This document shows, in pieces, positions 50,901-59,085 of a stretch of 64,000 bases of DNA. The stretch is from contig JBIOVB010000016.1 of NCBI GenBank assembly GCA_044867525.1, positions 1 to 64,000 of the forward strand, read 5' to 3'. Each line of letters opens with the position of its first letter. Positions within the stretch are counted from its first letter, which is position 1. This stretch comes from JALYNX01 sp044867525 (GTDB lineage Bacteria; Actinomycetota; Acidimicrobiia; Spongiisociales; ZC4RG35). The translations under genes and the position numbers were made by a program. The notes beneath the pieces are model-generated. The model saw nothing but the letters and a program-made list of their open reading frames with translations. It was not told the origin of the DNA and did not search any database.

Positions 50901-51515
50901 CTACTTCTTCTTGCTTTCGATATATGGGTTCTCACCCGACGCGTGATCGGTGACATCCACCACTTGGGTCAGCTCGGGGATTTCGTCGAGCAAGGTCCGC
51001 TCGATGCCCTGGCGGAGAGTGACCTGAGCCAGGCCACAACCCTGACAGCCCCCGTAGAGGCGAAGATAGGCGATGGTCCCGTCGATCGAAACCAGCTCGG
51101 CGCCGCCGCCATGGGCGGCGATCGCCGGATTCACCTGCTCGTTGAGCACCTGTTGGACACGGTCGACAAGAGGGCCGGTCAGGTCTCCATGTGAGCCCGA
51201 AATCTGTGGTGACGAAGGCGCATTGGGGTTGTTCATCGCCAGCCCCTCGTCGGTCAGATCCAGCGACGCCCCCTCCAGCTTCGGGATGTCCCTTTCGGGG
51301 AAGATCACCGCGAGGTCACCATGCCGCTCAACGACCCACTCGTCTTTCATGTCGGCCAGGGCGACGAACGCCAGCTCATACGTGAACTGCGGGCCGCGGA
51401 AACCGGTCACCTCGATGGAAAGGGCGAACTCGCCGTCCCCGGGCTCCTGGTTGCGCAATTGGACGATCATGTCCAGCGCGTCGGGAGCGATGCTGATCAC
51501 GGTGGGCTGGGACAT
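50901..51515 (-). CDS. nfuA: NfuA-like Fe-S cluster carrier protein
   Basis: A 204-residue protein. The N-terminal half (VISIAPDALDMIVQLRNQEPG ...) is a degenerate A-type HesB/IscA domain without its three cysteines. The C-terminal NifU-like domain has HGGGAELVSIDG and the cluster-binding GGCQGCG (CxxC), then LRQGIERTLLDEIPEL. This is the NfuA architecture, a late Fe-S carrier. ATG 51515 gives the conserved start MSQPTVISI. It is divergent from the ATP-grasp gene across 34 bp. Confidence 0.92.
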   Translation of the reverse strand: MSQPTVISIAPDALDMIVQLRNQEPGDGEFALSIEVTGFRGPQFTYELAFVALADMKDEWVVERHGDLAVIFPERDIPKLEGASLDLTDEGLAMNNPNAPSSPQISGSHGDLTGPLVDRVQQVLNEQVNPAIAAHGGGAELVSIDGTIAYLRLYGGCQGCGLAQVTLRQGIERTLLDEIPELTQVVDVTDHASGENPYIESKKK

Positions 51516-51549
51516 ATGCCAGGATGGTAATGGCCACCAAGAGAAAGCC

Positions 51550-52749
51550 TTGCCGACCGCCGTCGTTGTCCTCCCCAGCACCACCTATCGGGCAGCCGAC
51601 TTCGTGGAGGCAGCCAGAGGGCTCGGTGTGGACCTCGTCGTGGCCTCCGAGGAGCCGCCTCCGTTCGACATGGGAGACCGCTATCTCCGGATCGATTGCG
51701 ACGATCCCCAGAAGGCGGCGAGGACCATCCTGGACGCCGGCGACCGAGTCCCCATCGATGGAGTGATCGCCGCCGACGATGGTGGCGTCGAGGTCGCAGC
51801 CATCACCGGACGAGCCCTCGGCCTTCTATCCAACCCTCCCGAGGCCGCCGCCGCGACCCGTGACAAGGCGAGGCAGCGGCAACTGCTGGGCGCAGCCGAA
51901 GTCCCCCAACCCCGGTACACGGTGATCTCTCCCGGGACCGACCCATCGGACGCCGGCGAGATGGTTGGCTACCCGCTCGTCATCAAGCCTCTCGACCGGT
52001 CTGCGGGACAGGGGGTGATCCGGGTCGACACCCCCGACGAGCTCGCTGCGGCATGCCAACGAGTGCGGACCATTGCGGGGAACGGCGCAGATCTGATCGC
52101 CGAAGGATTCGCCCCCGGGCTCGAAGTGGCGGTGGAAGGGATCATGAGCGAGGGCCGGCTCAACGTGCTCGCGGTGTTCGACAAGCCCGAAGCCGCCGAG
52201 GGCCCCTTTTTCCCCGAAACCATCCTGGTCACCCCGTCGCGCCTCCCCGAACCGGTGCTGGCCGAATGTCACCGGGTCGCCAAGTTGGCCCTCGACGCCA
52301 TCGGAATCGTCCATGGTCCCGTACACGTCGAGCTCAAGGCCGACGGCGACAAGGTGGTGGTGATCGAGGTCGCAGCGCGCTCCATCGGAGGGCTGTGCTC
52401 CAAGAGCCTCAACTTCGGACTCATGGGCACCACCCTGGAGACGCTGATCCTGCGAAACGCCCTCGGCTTGGACAAGCCCGAACTGCGTCGGGAGGAGGCG
52501 GCCAGCGGGGTCCTCATGATCCCGATCCCCCTCGCAGGCGACTTCGTGGAGATCCGAAACCTGGACCTGGTGCGCGCTCTCCCCCATGTGACCGGGATCG
52601 ACGTGACCGTCCACCCGGGGCGACGGGTGGAGCCTCCACCGGAGGGAGACCACTACCTCGGATTCGTCTACGCCCGCGCCTCTTCACCGGAAAACGTAGA
52701 GTCGGCCTTGCTGGAGGCACAACGCCTCCTGGAAGTGGTCATCGACTGA
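51550..52749 (+). CDS. ATP-grasp domain protein of unknown specificity
   Basis: A 399-residue ATP-grasp ligase. The N-terminal preATP-grasp fold is TAVVVLPSTTYRAADFVEAA. The ATP-binding part has TRDKARQRQLLGAAEVPQP, YPLVIKPLDRSAGQGVIRV and a metal site in VIEVAARSIGG. It resembles the carbamoyl-phosphate-synthase-like and L-amino-acid-ligase branches. Start TTG 51550 follows GAGAAAG; no ATG or GTG fits. It probably forms an amide or peptide bond to a carboxylate, but the acceptor is unknown. A terminator-like hairpin follows 74 nt after the stop. Confidence 0.85.
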   Translation: MPTAVVVLPSTTYRAADFVEAARGLGVDLVVASEEPPPFDMGDRYLRIDCDDPQKAARTILDAGDRVPIDGVIAADDGGVEVAAITGRALGLLSNPPEAAAATRDKARQRQLLGAAEVPQPRYTVISPGTDPSDAGEMVGYPLVIKPLDRSAGQGVIRVDTPDELAAACQRVRTIAGNGADLIAEGFAPGLEVAVEGIMSEGRLNVLAVFDKPEAAEGPFFPETILVTPSRLPEPVLAECHRVAKLALDAIGIVHGPVHVELKADGDKVVVIEVAARSIGGLCSKSLNFGLMGTTLETLILRNALGLDKPELRREEAASGVLMIPIPLAGDFVEIRNLDLVRALPHVTGIDVTVHPGRRVEPPPEGDHYLGFVYARASSPENVESALLEAQRLLEVVID

Positions 52750-52797
52750 GATCGGGAAAGCCCAATGTCCCAGTGGTCAGAAACCGGGCCCGCCAAT

Positions 52798-52819
52798 CTC
52801 AACCTCAACTTGAGGGTTA
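52798..52819. promoter_or_regulatory. Palindromic operator-like site upstream of thiamine pyrophosphokinase
   Basis: CCTCAA-C-TTGAGG is a perfect palindrome (52803-52815) inside a longer imperfect one, CTCAACCTCAA/TTGAGGGTTAG. With a 1-nt centre it cannot form a hairpin and is more like a dimeric-regulator operator of MerR type. No such regulator is encoded nearby. Confidence 0.4.
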
Positions 52820-52822
52820 GCT

Positions 52823-52860
52823 CTTACCCGCGTTCTTGCGCGTAAGACGATTTTGTCATT
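52823..52860 (+). terminator. Hairpin plus T-rich tract after the ATP-grasp gene
   Basis: CTTACCCGCG (52823-52832) pairs with TGCGCGTAAG (52837-52846), nine of ten positions, around TTCT. ACGATTTTGTCATTTT follows. This is the best intrinsic-terminator candidate in the window. It ends 4 nt before the thiamine pyrophosphokinase ATG, so it could also act as an attenuator for that gene. Confidence 0.6.
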
Positions 52861-52863
52861 TTG

Positions 52864-53490
52864 ATGGACACGATCCTCATCTTCGCCGCAGGGGACGGAC
52901 TACCCCCCGAGCTGGGGCAGGATCTGCCCCTGGCGGACATGGTGGTCGCCGCTGATAGCGGCTACGAAGCAGCTGTCGCTCTCGGATTTCGTGTTGACGT
53001 CCTGGTGGGCGACTTGGACTCGATAGCCACCGATCCTCTCCCCGACCACGTGATCGTCGAACGCCACGACGCGAACAAGGACCAGACCGACCTCGACCTG
53101 GCATTGGAGCTGGCCTTGCGCGAGGATCCGGGACGGGTGGTGGTGGTGGGCGGGGCCGGCGGGCGCCACGACCACGAGCTCGCCGCCTTCCAGCTCATCT
53201 GTTCCCCCCGGTGGCGTGGCGTGGGCGAGCTGGACTGGATCTCGAGCCGAAGCCGCTGCCATGTTGTACGCCGCCACCGGGTCGTGCACGGTGACATTGG
53301 TGCCACGGTGACCCTGCTCGCGGTCGGAGGACCGGTAGGGGGCCTGACCACCAGGGGCCTCGAGTGGGAGCTCCACGAGGCGACTTTGGAGCCAGGGTCA
53401 ACCTGGGGGGTGAGCAACCTGATGAGGGGGCCGGTGGCCGACGTCTGGATCTCCTCGGGGTGCGTCCTCGTGGTCTTTCCCGACGCCTGA
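52864..53490 (+). CDS. Thiamine pyrophosphokinase
   Basis: A 208-residue thiamine-to-thiamine-diphosphate kinase. VVAADSGYEAAVALG and VLVGDLDSIATDPLPDHV carry the substrate and Mg sites; NKDQTDLDLALELAL and VVVGGAGGRHDHELA follow, all TPK hallmarks. The start is ATG 52864 with no Shine-Dalgarno sequence in a T-rich leader, so a leaderless or very short 5' end is possible. Its product is the cofactor of AceE in this window. It ends 5 nt from the convergent dehydrogenase gene. Confidence 0.93.
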   Translation: MDTILIFAAGDGLPPELGQDLPLADMVVAADSGYEAAVALGFRVDVLVGDLDSIATDPLPDHVIVERHDANKDQTDLDLALELALREDPGRVVVVGGAGGRHDHELAAFQLICSPRWRGVGELDWISSRSRCHVVRRHRVVHGDIGATVTLLAVGGPVGGLTTRGLEWELHEATLEPGSTWGVSNLMRGPVADVWISSGCVLVVFPDA

Positions 53491-53495
53491 GCCGG

Positions 53496-54449
53496 TCAGT
53501 CCCCCGGAGCGAGGGGGGCCGGCATCGGGCGGCCGTCGAGGCCTGCCATCAGATTCTCGACCGCCAGGGATGCCATGCCGCGCCGCGCCGAGACCGAGGC
53601 GCTCCCGATGTGAGGGACCACCAGGCAGTTCGCCATCTCCAGCAGGGCATGGCCCGCAGGCAGAGGCTCGGGGTCGGTGACATCGAGCGCGGCGCCGGCG
53701 ATCTGCGAGGCCCGGAGGGCTCCGGCCAGGGCATCGGTGTCCACCAGGCCGCCGCGGGCCACATTGACCAGGTACCCGGTTCGCTTCATCCTCTTCAACT
53801 CGTCCACGGAGATGAGGTTCCGTGTCTCCGGGGTCAGAGGCGCGGTGAGGAGCACGATGTCCGCCTCTTCGAGGAGCGTTGCCAGCGATACTCGGGTCGC
53901 TCCCGGTTCGGCCTTCTCCGACGGGGAAGCGTAGAGAACCCGCATGTCGAACCCAGCAGCGCGTCTAGCGATCGCAGACCCGATGCGCCCCAGACCCACG
54001 ATCCCCAGGGTCGAGCCATGGAGATCGCCACCCAGCATCGCCCACGGGTCCCAAACGCCCCACCGCCCGTCGCGCACCAGGTCCCTCCCTTCGGGGATTC
54101 GGCGAACGATCGCGGACATCAGGGCGAATGCAGTGTCGGCGACCGTCTCGGTGAGGACGTCTGGCGTGTGCCCGATGAGAATCCCTCGCTGCCCACACGC
54201 TGCAACGTCGATGTTGTCGACTCCGACCGCCATCTGGGAGATGACACGCAATGAGGGCCCGGCCTCGAGCAATTCCCGGTCGATGCCGTCGACGAGCATC
54301 GAAAGCAAACCCTCACACCCGGCAACTCCCTCGAGTAGGGCCTCCCTGGGGGCAGGGCCTTCACCGTCCCAGAGCCCGACCTCTGCGAGAGTGCGCAGAG
54401 GCACCAGGATGTCCTCCGGTATGAGGTGGGACACGAAGACACGGGGCAC
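53496..54449 (-). CDS. D-isomer-specific 2-hydroxyacid dehydrogenase
   Basis: A 317-residue NAD-dependent dehydrogenase. MAVGVDNIDVAACGQRGI contains the substrate-binding stretch. The NAD motif is LGIVGLGRIGSAIARRA, and the catalytic Arg, Glu and His follow in NVARGGLVDTDAL, DVTDPEPLPAGHALL and VPHIGSAS. The set of residues resembles glyoxylate/hydroxypyruvate reductases (GhrB/GyaR). Start GTG 54449 (VPRVFVSHL); the frame stays open far upstream, but that part overlaps the divergent L,D-transpeptidase and is not coding. Confidence 0.92.
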   Translation of the reverse strand: MPRVFVSHLIPEDILVPLRTLAEVGLWDGEGPAPREALLEGVAGCEGLLSMLVDGIDRELLEAGPSLRVISQMAVGVDNIDVAACGQRGILIGHTPDVLTETVADTAFALMSAIVRRIPEGRDLVRDGRWGVWDPWAMLGGDLHGSTLGIVGLGRIGSAIARRAAGFDMRVLYASPSEKAEPGATRVSLATLLEEADIVLLTAPLTPETRNLISVDELKRMKRTGYLVNVARGGLVDTDALAGALRASQIAGAALDVTDPEPLPAGHALLEMANCLVVPHIGSASVSARRGMASLAVENLMAGLDGRPMPAPLAPGD

Positions 54450-54524
54450 GGATTCCGAGGCTAGATGTCCGGCTCGACAACACCTGGAAAGGTGTCCCGC
54501 CGACCCGCCGATAACATTTCGGTG

Positions 54525-55322
54525 ATGCGACGGGTCCTCATCCCGATCTTCGCCCTTCTCGCACTTGTCGGATGCGGGGGCGGAGCTGCGCTCGAACTGA
54601 CCGAGCCTCCAAGAGCCCTGCTCGACATCGGCGTCACGACATGGCCCGGGCCAACCGCACAGTCCATGGACACCGAGCAGCGCGAGGCCTTCGCCGGGTT
54701 GAGCACCGAGACGCTCCACCCTGACCAGACGCTGGTGGCGATGAGCGTCGGAGACACGGACCTGTTCCAGGCGCCGGGCGGCACCACGCCCATGATGACC
54801 CTCCCCCACACCACCATCCTCGGGACCGTTTCGGTTTTCGAGGTGGTCGAGGGCCCGGTTGAGGGCTGGCTCCGGGTGAAGGTCCCGGTCCGGCCCAATG
54901 GGACCCAGGGCTGGGTCGAAGCGTCGGACGTGATGATGTACGTGGTCGACGGCCGGTTCGTGGTCGATCTCTCCGAGAGGACCCTCTCCTACTACGAAGA
55001 CGGGAAGCTGGTCCTCACCACAGAGGCCGCAGTGGGGAGCCATCGCAACCCGACGCCGGAGGGTGACTTCTTCGTTACCGACAACGTCACTCTCGCCCAC
55101 CCCGGAAGCCCCTGGGGCCCCCACGCCTTCGGGATCTCCGCTCGATCGGACACGATCACGGAGTACAACGGGGGCGACGGGATCATCGGGATCCACGGCA
55201 CGAACCGGCCGGGCTCGATCGGCAACGCCGCCTCCCTGGGCTGCATCCGGGTGCCCAACCATGTGATCACCCAGCTCCACGAGATGGTCCCGGTCGGGAC
55301 CCCGGTCGAGATCAACGCCTGA
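54525..55322 (+). CDS. L,D-transpeptidase (YkuD) lipoprotein
   Basis: A 265-residue exported cell-wall enzyme. MRRVLIPIFALLALVGCGGG is a lipoprotein signal. Residues about 75-145 look like an SH3-type wall-binding domain (TDLFQAPGGTTPMMTLPHTT ... WVEASDV). The YkuD domain (about 148-265) has VDLSERTLSYYEDGKLV, GIHGTNRP and the catalytic NAASLGCIRVPN, with His and Cys in the family positions. It forms 3-3 cross-links or attaches proteins to peptidoglycan. Start ATG 54525; a GTG one codon earlier is possible. Confidence 0.93.
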   Translation: MRRVLIPIFALLALVGCGGGAALELTEPPRALLDIGVTTWPGPTAQSMDTEQREAFAGLSTETLHPDQTLVAMSVGDTDLFQAPGGTTPMMTLPHTTILGTVSVFEVVEGPVEGWLRVKVPVRPNGTQGWVEASDVMMYVVDGRFVVDLSERTLSYYEDGKLVLTTEAAVGSHRNPTPEGDFFVTDNVTLAHPGSPWGPHAFGISARSDTITEYNGGDGIIGIHGTNRPGSIGNAASLGCIRVPNHVITQLHEMVPVGTPVEINA

Positions 55323-55325
55323 GCG

Positions 55326-56186
55326 TCAGGCGCCGTGGCCGGAAATCGTCCCGCTCAGCACTGTGGCCGCACGCTCCTCGACAGCGGCCTCGACGACCAG
55401 GCCCTCGTCCTGGACCCAGGTCCGCGTGACCACGGTCTCCCCGGGAAAGACCACGCCGGAGAAGCGAGCTCGATACCGGGTGAGCGCCCCCACCTGGCCG
55501 CCAAGGGAATGGTCCACCACCGCCTTGCCCACGATGCCGTAGGTGCACAGGCCGTGGAGGATCGGCCGCTCATACCCGGCGAACGCCGCAAAACCAGGGT
55601 CGGTGTGCAGGGGGTTGCGGTCGCCGGACGCAACTCGATAGAGGAGCGCCTGTTGCGGGAGCGTGGGTGACCTGACCACCTGGTCGGGATCGCGGTCCGG
55701 GATGTCGGTCGTGGTCGGAGGCCCGGGTTCGCCTCCGAAACCACCCTCGCCGCGGAGGAAGACCGAGGGCCGGTTGGTGAAGAGCAATTCGCCGTCCTTC
55801 TCCAGCCGGGACTCGATCTCCATGACCACAAGGGCACCCTTTCCCTTGTCGAACACGTGCGTGACCCGACCCTCTTGGACCACGGAGCCAGACGACGGGA
55901 TCGGGCGATGGAGCTCGAGCTCCTGCTCGCCATGGAGCACCGACGCCAGCTCGAATTCGAGCCCGTCCACGGTGCCCAAGCTCATCATGAGCCCGAACGC
56001 AGGGATGGTGGCAAAGGTAGGGAGGACACGAAGGTCCGCGTCATAGGTGTAGCTCAGCTCCCGAGCGTCGGTCGGGGGGACACCGGCGCCGATGGCGAGC
56101 TGATAGAGGACTACGTCGTCCTCGTCCCAGCTGTAGGTCGAGCCGGGCAGTGCCGCACCGACAGCGCGGGATGCGTCGATCGGCAT
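55326..56186 (-). CDS. MaoC-like (R)-specific enoyl-CoA hydratase
   Basis: A 286-residue double-hotdog protein. The second half contains the hydratase-2 signature YRVASGDRNPLHTDPGFA, with catalytic Asp and His, and PILHGLCTYGIVGKAVV. The first half is the non-catalytic hotdog (LPTFATIPAFGLMMSLG). It resembles the hydratase domain of peroxisomal multifunctional enzyme 2. The start overlaps the SDR stop (TGATG). With the SDR next to it, it reconstitutes an MFE-2-type beta-oxidation pair. Confidence 0.92.
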   Translation of the reverse strand: MPIDASRAVGAALPGSTYSWDEDDVVLYQLAIGAGVPPTDARELSYTYDADLRVLPTFATIPAFGLMMSLGTVDGLEFELASVLHGEQELELHRPIPSSGSVVQEGRVTHVFDKGKGALVVMEIESRLEKDGELLFTNRPSVFLRGEGGFGGEPGPPTTTDIPDRDPDQVVRSPTLPQQALLYRVASGDRNPLHTDPGFAAFAGYERPILHGLCTYGIVGKAVVDHSLGGQVGALTRYRARFSGVVFPGETVVTRTWVQDEGLVVEAAVEERAATVLSGTISGHGA

Positions 56187-57094
56187 CAGCCGGCGAGCAT
56201 TTGCCCGAGCAGCATGATCTCGTCGTTGTTGCTCAGGGGTGTCGTGAACTCGGAGATGTCCCGGACTTTCTCGATATGCGTTGCGATCTCCTCGACCTCG
56301 GGCACCACCCCCTGGCCGGCGAGCCACCCGGGATTGGTGCCGAGGAATATCCGCGCGTACCGGCCCCCACCGGCAGTGAAAACCTCATGGGTGAGCTGGT
56401 TGGCCTCTGAGCAGAGATACACGACGAGAGGCATCACCTGCTTCGGATCGACGAGCTCGGCGAACGGGCCGAGAAGCTCTTCGGTCATCCGGGTCCGGGC
56501 GATCGGGGCAACGGCATTGGATCTGATGTCGTACTTCATTCCTTCGATCGCAAGCACGTTGGAAAGCCCCACGATCCCTGCCTTGGCCGCCCCGTAGTTG
56601 GCCTGGCCGAAGTTCCCGAAAAGGCCCGAGGCGGAGGTGGTGTGCACGAACCGCCCGTAGCCCTGGGTCTTCATGACGACGAAAGCGGGCTGGGAGACAT
56701 GGAAGGCCCCCCTGAGATGCACGTCGATGACCGCGTCGACCTCGTCGAGGGTCATGTTGGCGAATGACCGGTCGCGGAGGATCCCCGCGTTGTTGATCAC
56801 GACATCCACCGTCCCGAAGGCATCGAGCGCGGCCCCCACGATCGCAGCACCCCCTTCCCGACTGGACACCGAGTCGTAGTTGGCAACCGCCTCGCCACCC
56901 GCGCTTCGGATCTCGTCGACAACGGCATCGGCCGCGCTGCTCGAGGCCCCGGTCCCGTCGACTGCGCCACCCAGATCGTTGACCACCACTCTCGCCCCAC
57001 GCCGGCCGAGCTCCAGTGAGTACTCCCGGCCCAGCCCGCCGCCGCCCCCGGTCACGATCGCAACTCTCCCGTCGAATGTGATCGGCTCGGTCAT
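56186..57094 (-). CDS. Short-chain dehydrogenase, MFE-2-type 3-hydroxyacyl-CoA dehydrogenase
   Basis: A 302-residue SDR. VAIVTGGGGGLGREYSLELG is the NAD motif, VINNAGILRDRSF matches the MFE-2 dehydrogenase subgroup, and the catalytic Ser-Tyr-Lys are in TTSASGLFGNFGQANYGAAK. It probably oxidises (3R)-hydroxyacyl-CoA made by the MaoC hydratase. A good AAGGGAG RBS precedes ATG 57094. That RBS lies just after a remnant acyl-CoA dehydrogenase tail, showing the original operon order. Confidence 0.9.
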   Translation of the reverse strand: MTEPITFDGRVAIVTGGGGGLGREYSLELGRRGARVVVNDLGGAVDGTGASSSAADAVVDEIRSAGGEAVANYDSVSSREGGAAIVGAALDAFGTVDVVINNAGILRDRSFANMTLDEVDAVIDVHLRGAFHVSQPAFVVMKTQGYGRFVHTTSASGLFGNFGQANYGAAKAGIVGLSNVLAIEGMKYDIRSNAVAPIARTRMTEELLGPFAELVDPKQVMPLVVYLCSEANQLTHEVFTAGGGRYARIFLGTNPGWLAGQGVVPEVEEIATHIEKVRDISEFTTPLSNNDEIMLLGQMLAG

Positions 57095-57104
57095 CGCGCT
57101 CCCT

Positions 57105-57176
57105 TCACAGGCCTAGGGACCGGCCGATGATCTCTCGCATGACCTCGGTGGTCCCCCGGTAGATCGTCTGCACCTC
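57105..57176 (-). pseudogene. Remnant C-terminal tail of an acyl-CoA dehydrogenase
   Basis: In the gap between the fadD stop and the SDR, the minus strand reads EVQTIYRGTTEVMREIIGR followed by SLGL and a stop. This is the highly conserved C-terminal end of acyl-CoA dehydrogenases (usual QTIYGGTTEIMREIIGRSLG). Only about 23 codons remain and they have no start of their own. The rest of the gene is absent; the fadD 3' end abuts and slightly overlaps out of frame. The SDR's RBS follows 2 nt after its stop, as expected if an intact gene once preceded it. Confidence 0.75.
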
Positions 57177-59016
57177 AGACGCCGACGTACAGCGCTTCGA
57201 TCTCCTCGGCGTACTTCTCAACCACCACCCGGCGCTTGAGCTTGAGCGACGGGGTCACCTCACCGGAGTCGGGGGTCCACTCGTCGCCCACGATGACGAA
57301 CTTCTTGATCTGCTCAACGGAGGAGACCGACGCATTCGCCTCGCGCACGGCCCTTTCGATCTCCGCGTTCACCTCTGGCAGACGGGAAAACGAGGCGAGG
57401 TCCGAGTACTCCAGCCCATGGGCTGCCGCCCATTCCGGCGCCTCCTCATGGTCGAGGGCGATCACCACGCTCAGGAACTTGCGACCGTCGCCGATCATGC
57501 AGGCCTTGGAGATGATCGGGTTGTTCCCGAGCAAGGTCTCCAGCTTGGCGGGGGCGATGTTCTTGCCCGCCGCGGTGATGATGATCTCCTTCTTCCGGCC
57601 CACGATCCAGAGGAAACCGTCCTCGTCGATCTGGCCCAGGTCCCCCGAGTACAGCCAACCATCGGAGTCGAAGGACTCCTCGGTTGCCTCCGGGAGCTTG
57701 TAATAGCCCTGGGTGATGACGCCGCCTCTCATCAGGACCTCGCCGTCCTCGGCGAGGACCACCTCGACCCCTGGAAGGGCGCGCCCCACCGAGCCCGTCT
57801 TGTTGGCCCCGGGGAGGTTGGTGGTCGCCGGCCCCGTGGTCTCGGACATCCCGTAGAGCTCGAACAGCGGGATCCCGATCGTATGGAAGAACGTGATCAG
57901 CTCCGGGTGAATGGGAGCGGCGGCAGTGATCGCCAACTCCACGGAGTCCATGCCCAGGCCTTCGCGCACCTTGGAAAGGGCGATCGAGTCGAGCAGGCCT
58001 GCCAGCATCGGGCCCGAGGATCCCTTGGCCTCAGCCTCCACCCGCTTCCGGTTCGCGGCCAAAGCGCTGTCGAGAATCCTCTTCTTGATCCCGTGAGCCT
58101 CCTCGAAGCGAGCGCCGAGGCGGGCCGAGAACTTCTCATACACCCGGGGCACTCCGAAGAAGATCGTGGGACGCGCCGCCTGGATGTACTCGAGGACACC
58201 GGCCATGTTGGGGCAGAACCAGACCTGACCGGCCATGTAGGTGCACAGGTAGTGGGTGGCCAAGCGCTCCGCGATGTGGGCCAGCGGAAGATAGGAGACC
58301 ATGCGGGGGCCGAGGTCGATGTTCGCGGCCCGGCGCAGGCATTCTGCGGTCCACACCACGTTCCGGTGACTGATCATCACCCCTTTCGGGGTACCCGTGG
58401 TGCCCGACGTGTAGATCAGGGTGGCCAACGAGTCGGGAGTGATCGCGGCGGCCGCCCTGGTGACCGACTCCGTATCCTCGGCAAGGCGCCGCTTGCCCCT
58501 GGCAAGTAGCTCGTCCCAGCTCAGCACCCAATCGGCGGTGTCGTAGTTCTCGGCTCCCGACATCAGCACGACGTAACGCAGGTTGGGGAGCTCGGATCGG
58601 ATCTCCTCCCATCGCTTCATGAAATCGAGGTCCTCGAGAACCGCAACGGTGGCGGAGCAGTTCTCGGCGATGTACTGGATCTGGCCGGCGACCAGTGTCG
58701 AGTAGATCGTGACTGCGGTGGCACCGGTGTGGATCGCCGCATAGTCGGCGATCACGTGCTGGGGGCGGTTGCCGGCCATGATCGCCACGAATTGCCCGTC
58801 GCCCACTCCCAGCGACTGGAAGCCGGCAGCGGCATCGTGCACTGCAGTTCGGTATTCAGACCAGGTGAGATGCGCCCAGTCGCCGTTGTCCTTCCAGTGG
58901 ACCGCCGGTTGGTCGCCGTAGCGCTCGGCATTGCGGTTGAAGTAGTCGACGATCGTCTTGCCGTCGACCTCGGCATCGATCGCCGTGCGCTCTGCCAGGA
59001 CAGCTTCTTCCGTCAT
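57175..59016 (-). CDS. Long-chain fatty-acid--CoA ligase (FadD15-like)
   Basis: A 613-residue AMP-forming ligase. LIYTSGTTGTPKGVMISHRN is the P-loop, YLPLAHIAERLATHY and ELYGMSETTGPAT (A5) follow, DGWLYSGDLGQIDEDGFLWI carries the adenylate Asp, and the C-terminal Lys region is SLKLKRRVVVEKY. This matches the bacterial long-chain FadD15/ACSBG-like group. I start at ATG 59016 (MTEEAVLAERT). It heads a beta-oxidation-type cluster with the SDR and MaoC hydratase, missing only an intact acyl-CoA dehydrogenase. Confidence 0.92.
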   Translation of the reverse strand: MTEEAVLAERTAIDAEVDGKTIVDYFNRNAERYGDQPAVHWKDNGDWAHLTWSEYRTAVHDAAAGFQSLGVGDGQFVAIMAGNRPQHVIADYAAIHTGATAVTIYSTLVAGQIQYIAENCSATVAVLEDLDFMKRWEEIRSELPNLRYVVLMSGAENYDTADWVLSWDELLARGKRRLAEDTESVTRAAAAITPDSLATLIYTSGTTGTPKGVMISHRNVVWTAECLRRAANIDLGPRMVSYLPLAHIAERLATHYLCTYMAGQVWFCPNMAGVLEYIQAARPTIFFGVPRVYEKFSARLGARFEEAHGIKKRILDSALAANRKRVEAEAKGSSGPMLAGLLDSIALSKVREGLGMDSVELAITAAAPIHPELITFFHTIGIPLFELYGMSETTGPATTNLPGANKTGSVGRALPGVEVVLAEDGEVLMRGGVITQGYYKLPEATEESFDSDGWLYSGDLGQIDEDGFLWIVGRKKEIIITAAGKNIAPAKLETLLGNNPIISKACMIGDGRKFLSVVIALDHEEAPEWAAAHGLEYSDLASFSRLPEVNAEIERAVREANASVSSVEQIKKFVIVGDEWTPDSGEVTPSLKLKRRVVVEKYAEEIEALYVGV

Positions 59017-59085
59017 CGAATCCTCCGGTCGGGGAAATAGTCCGTGGCTGCCGAGCATACCGGTGAGATGACGGCTAGAGCCCGG

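Noticed and set aside
52803..52815. SoxR box
   Set aside because: CCTCAA/TTGAGG matches SoxR half-sites, but the centre is 1 nt rather than the longer SoxR spacer and no MerR-family gene is nearby.
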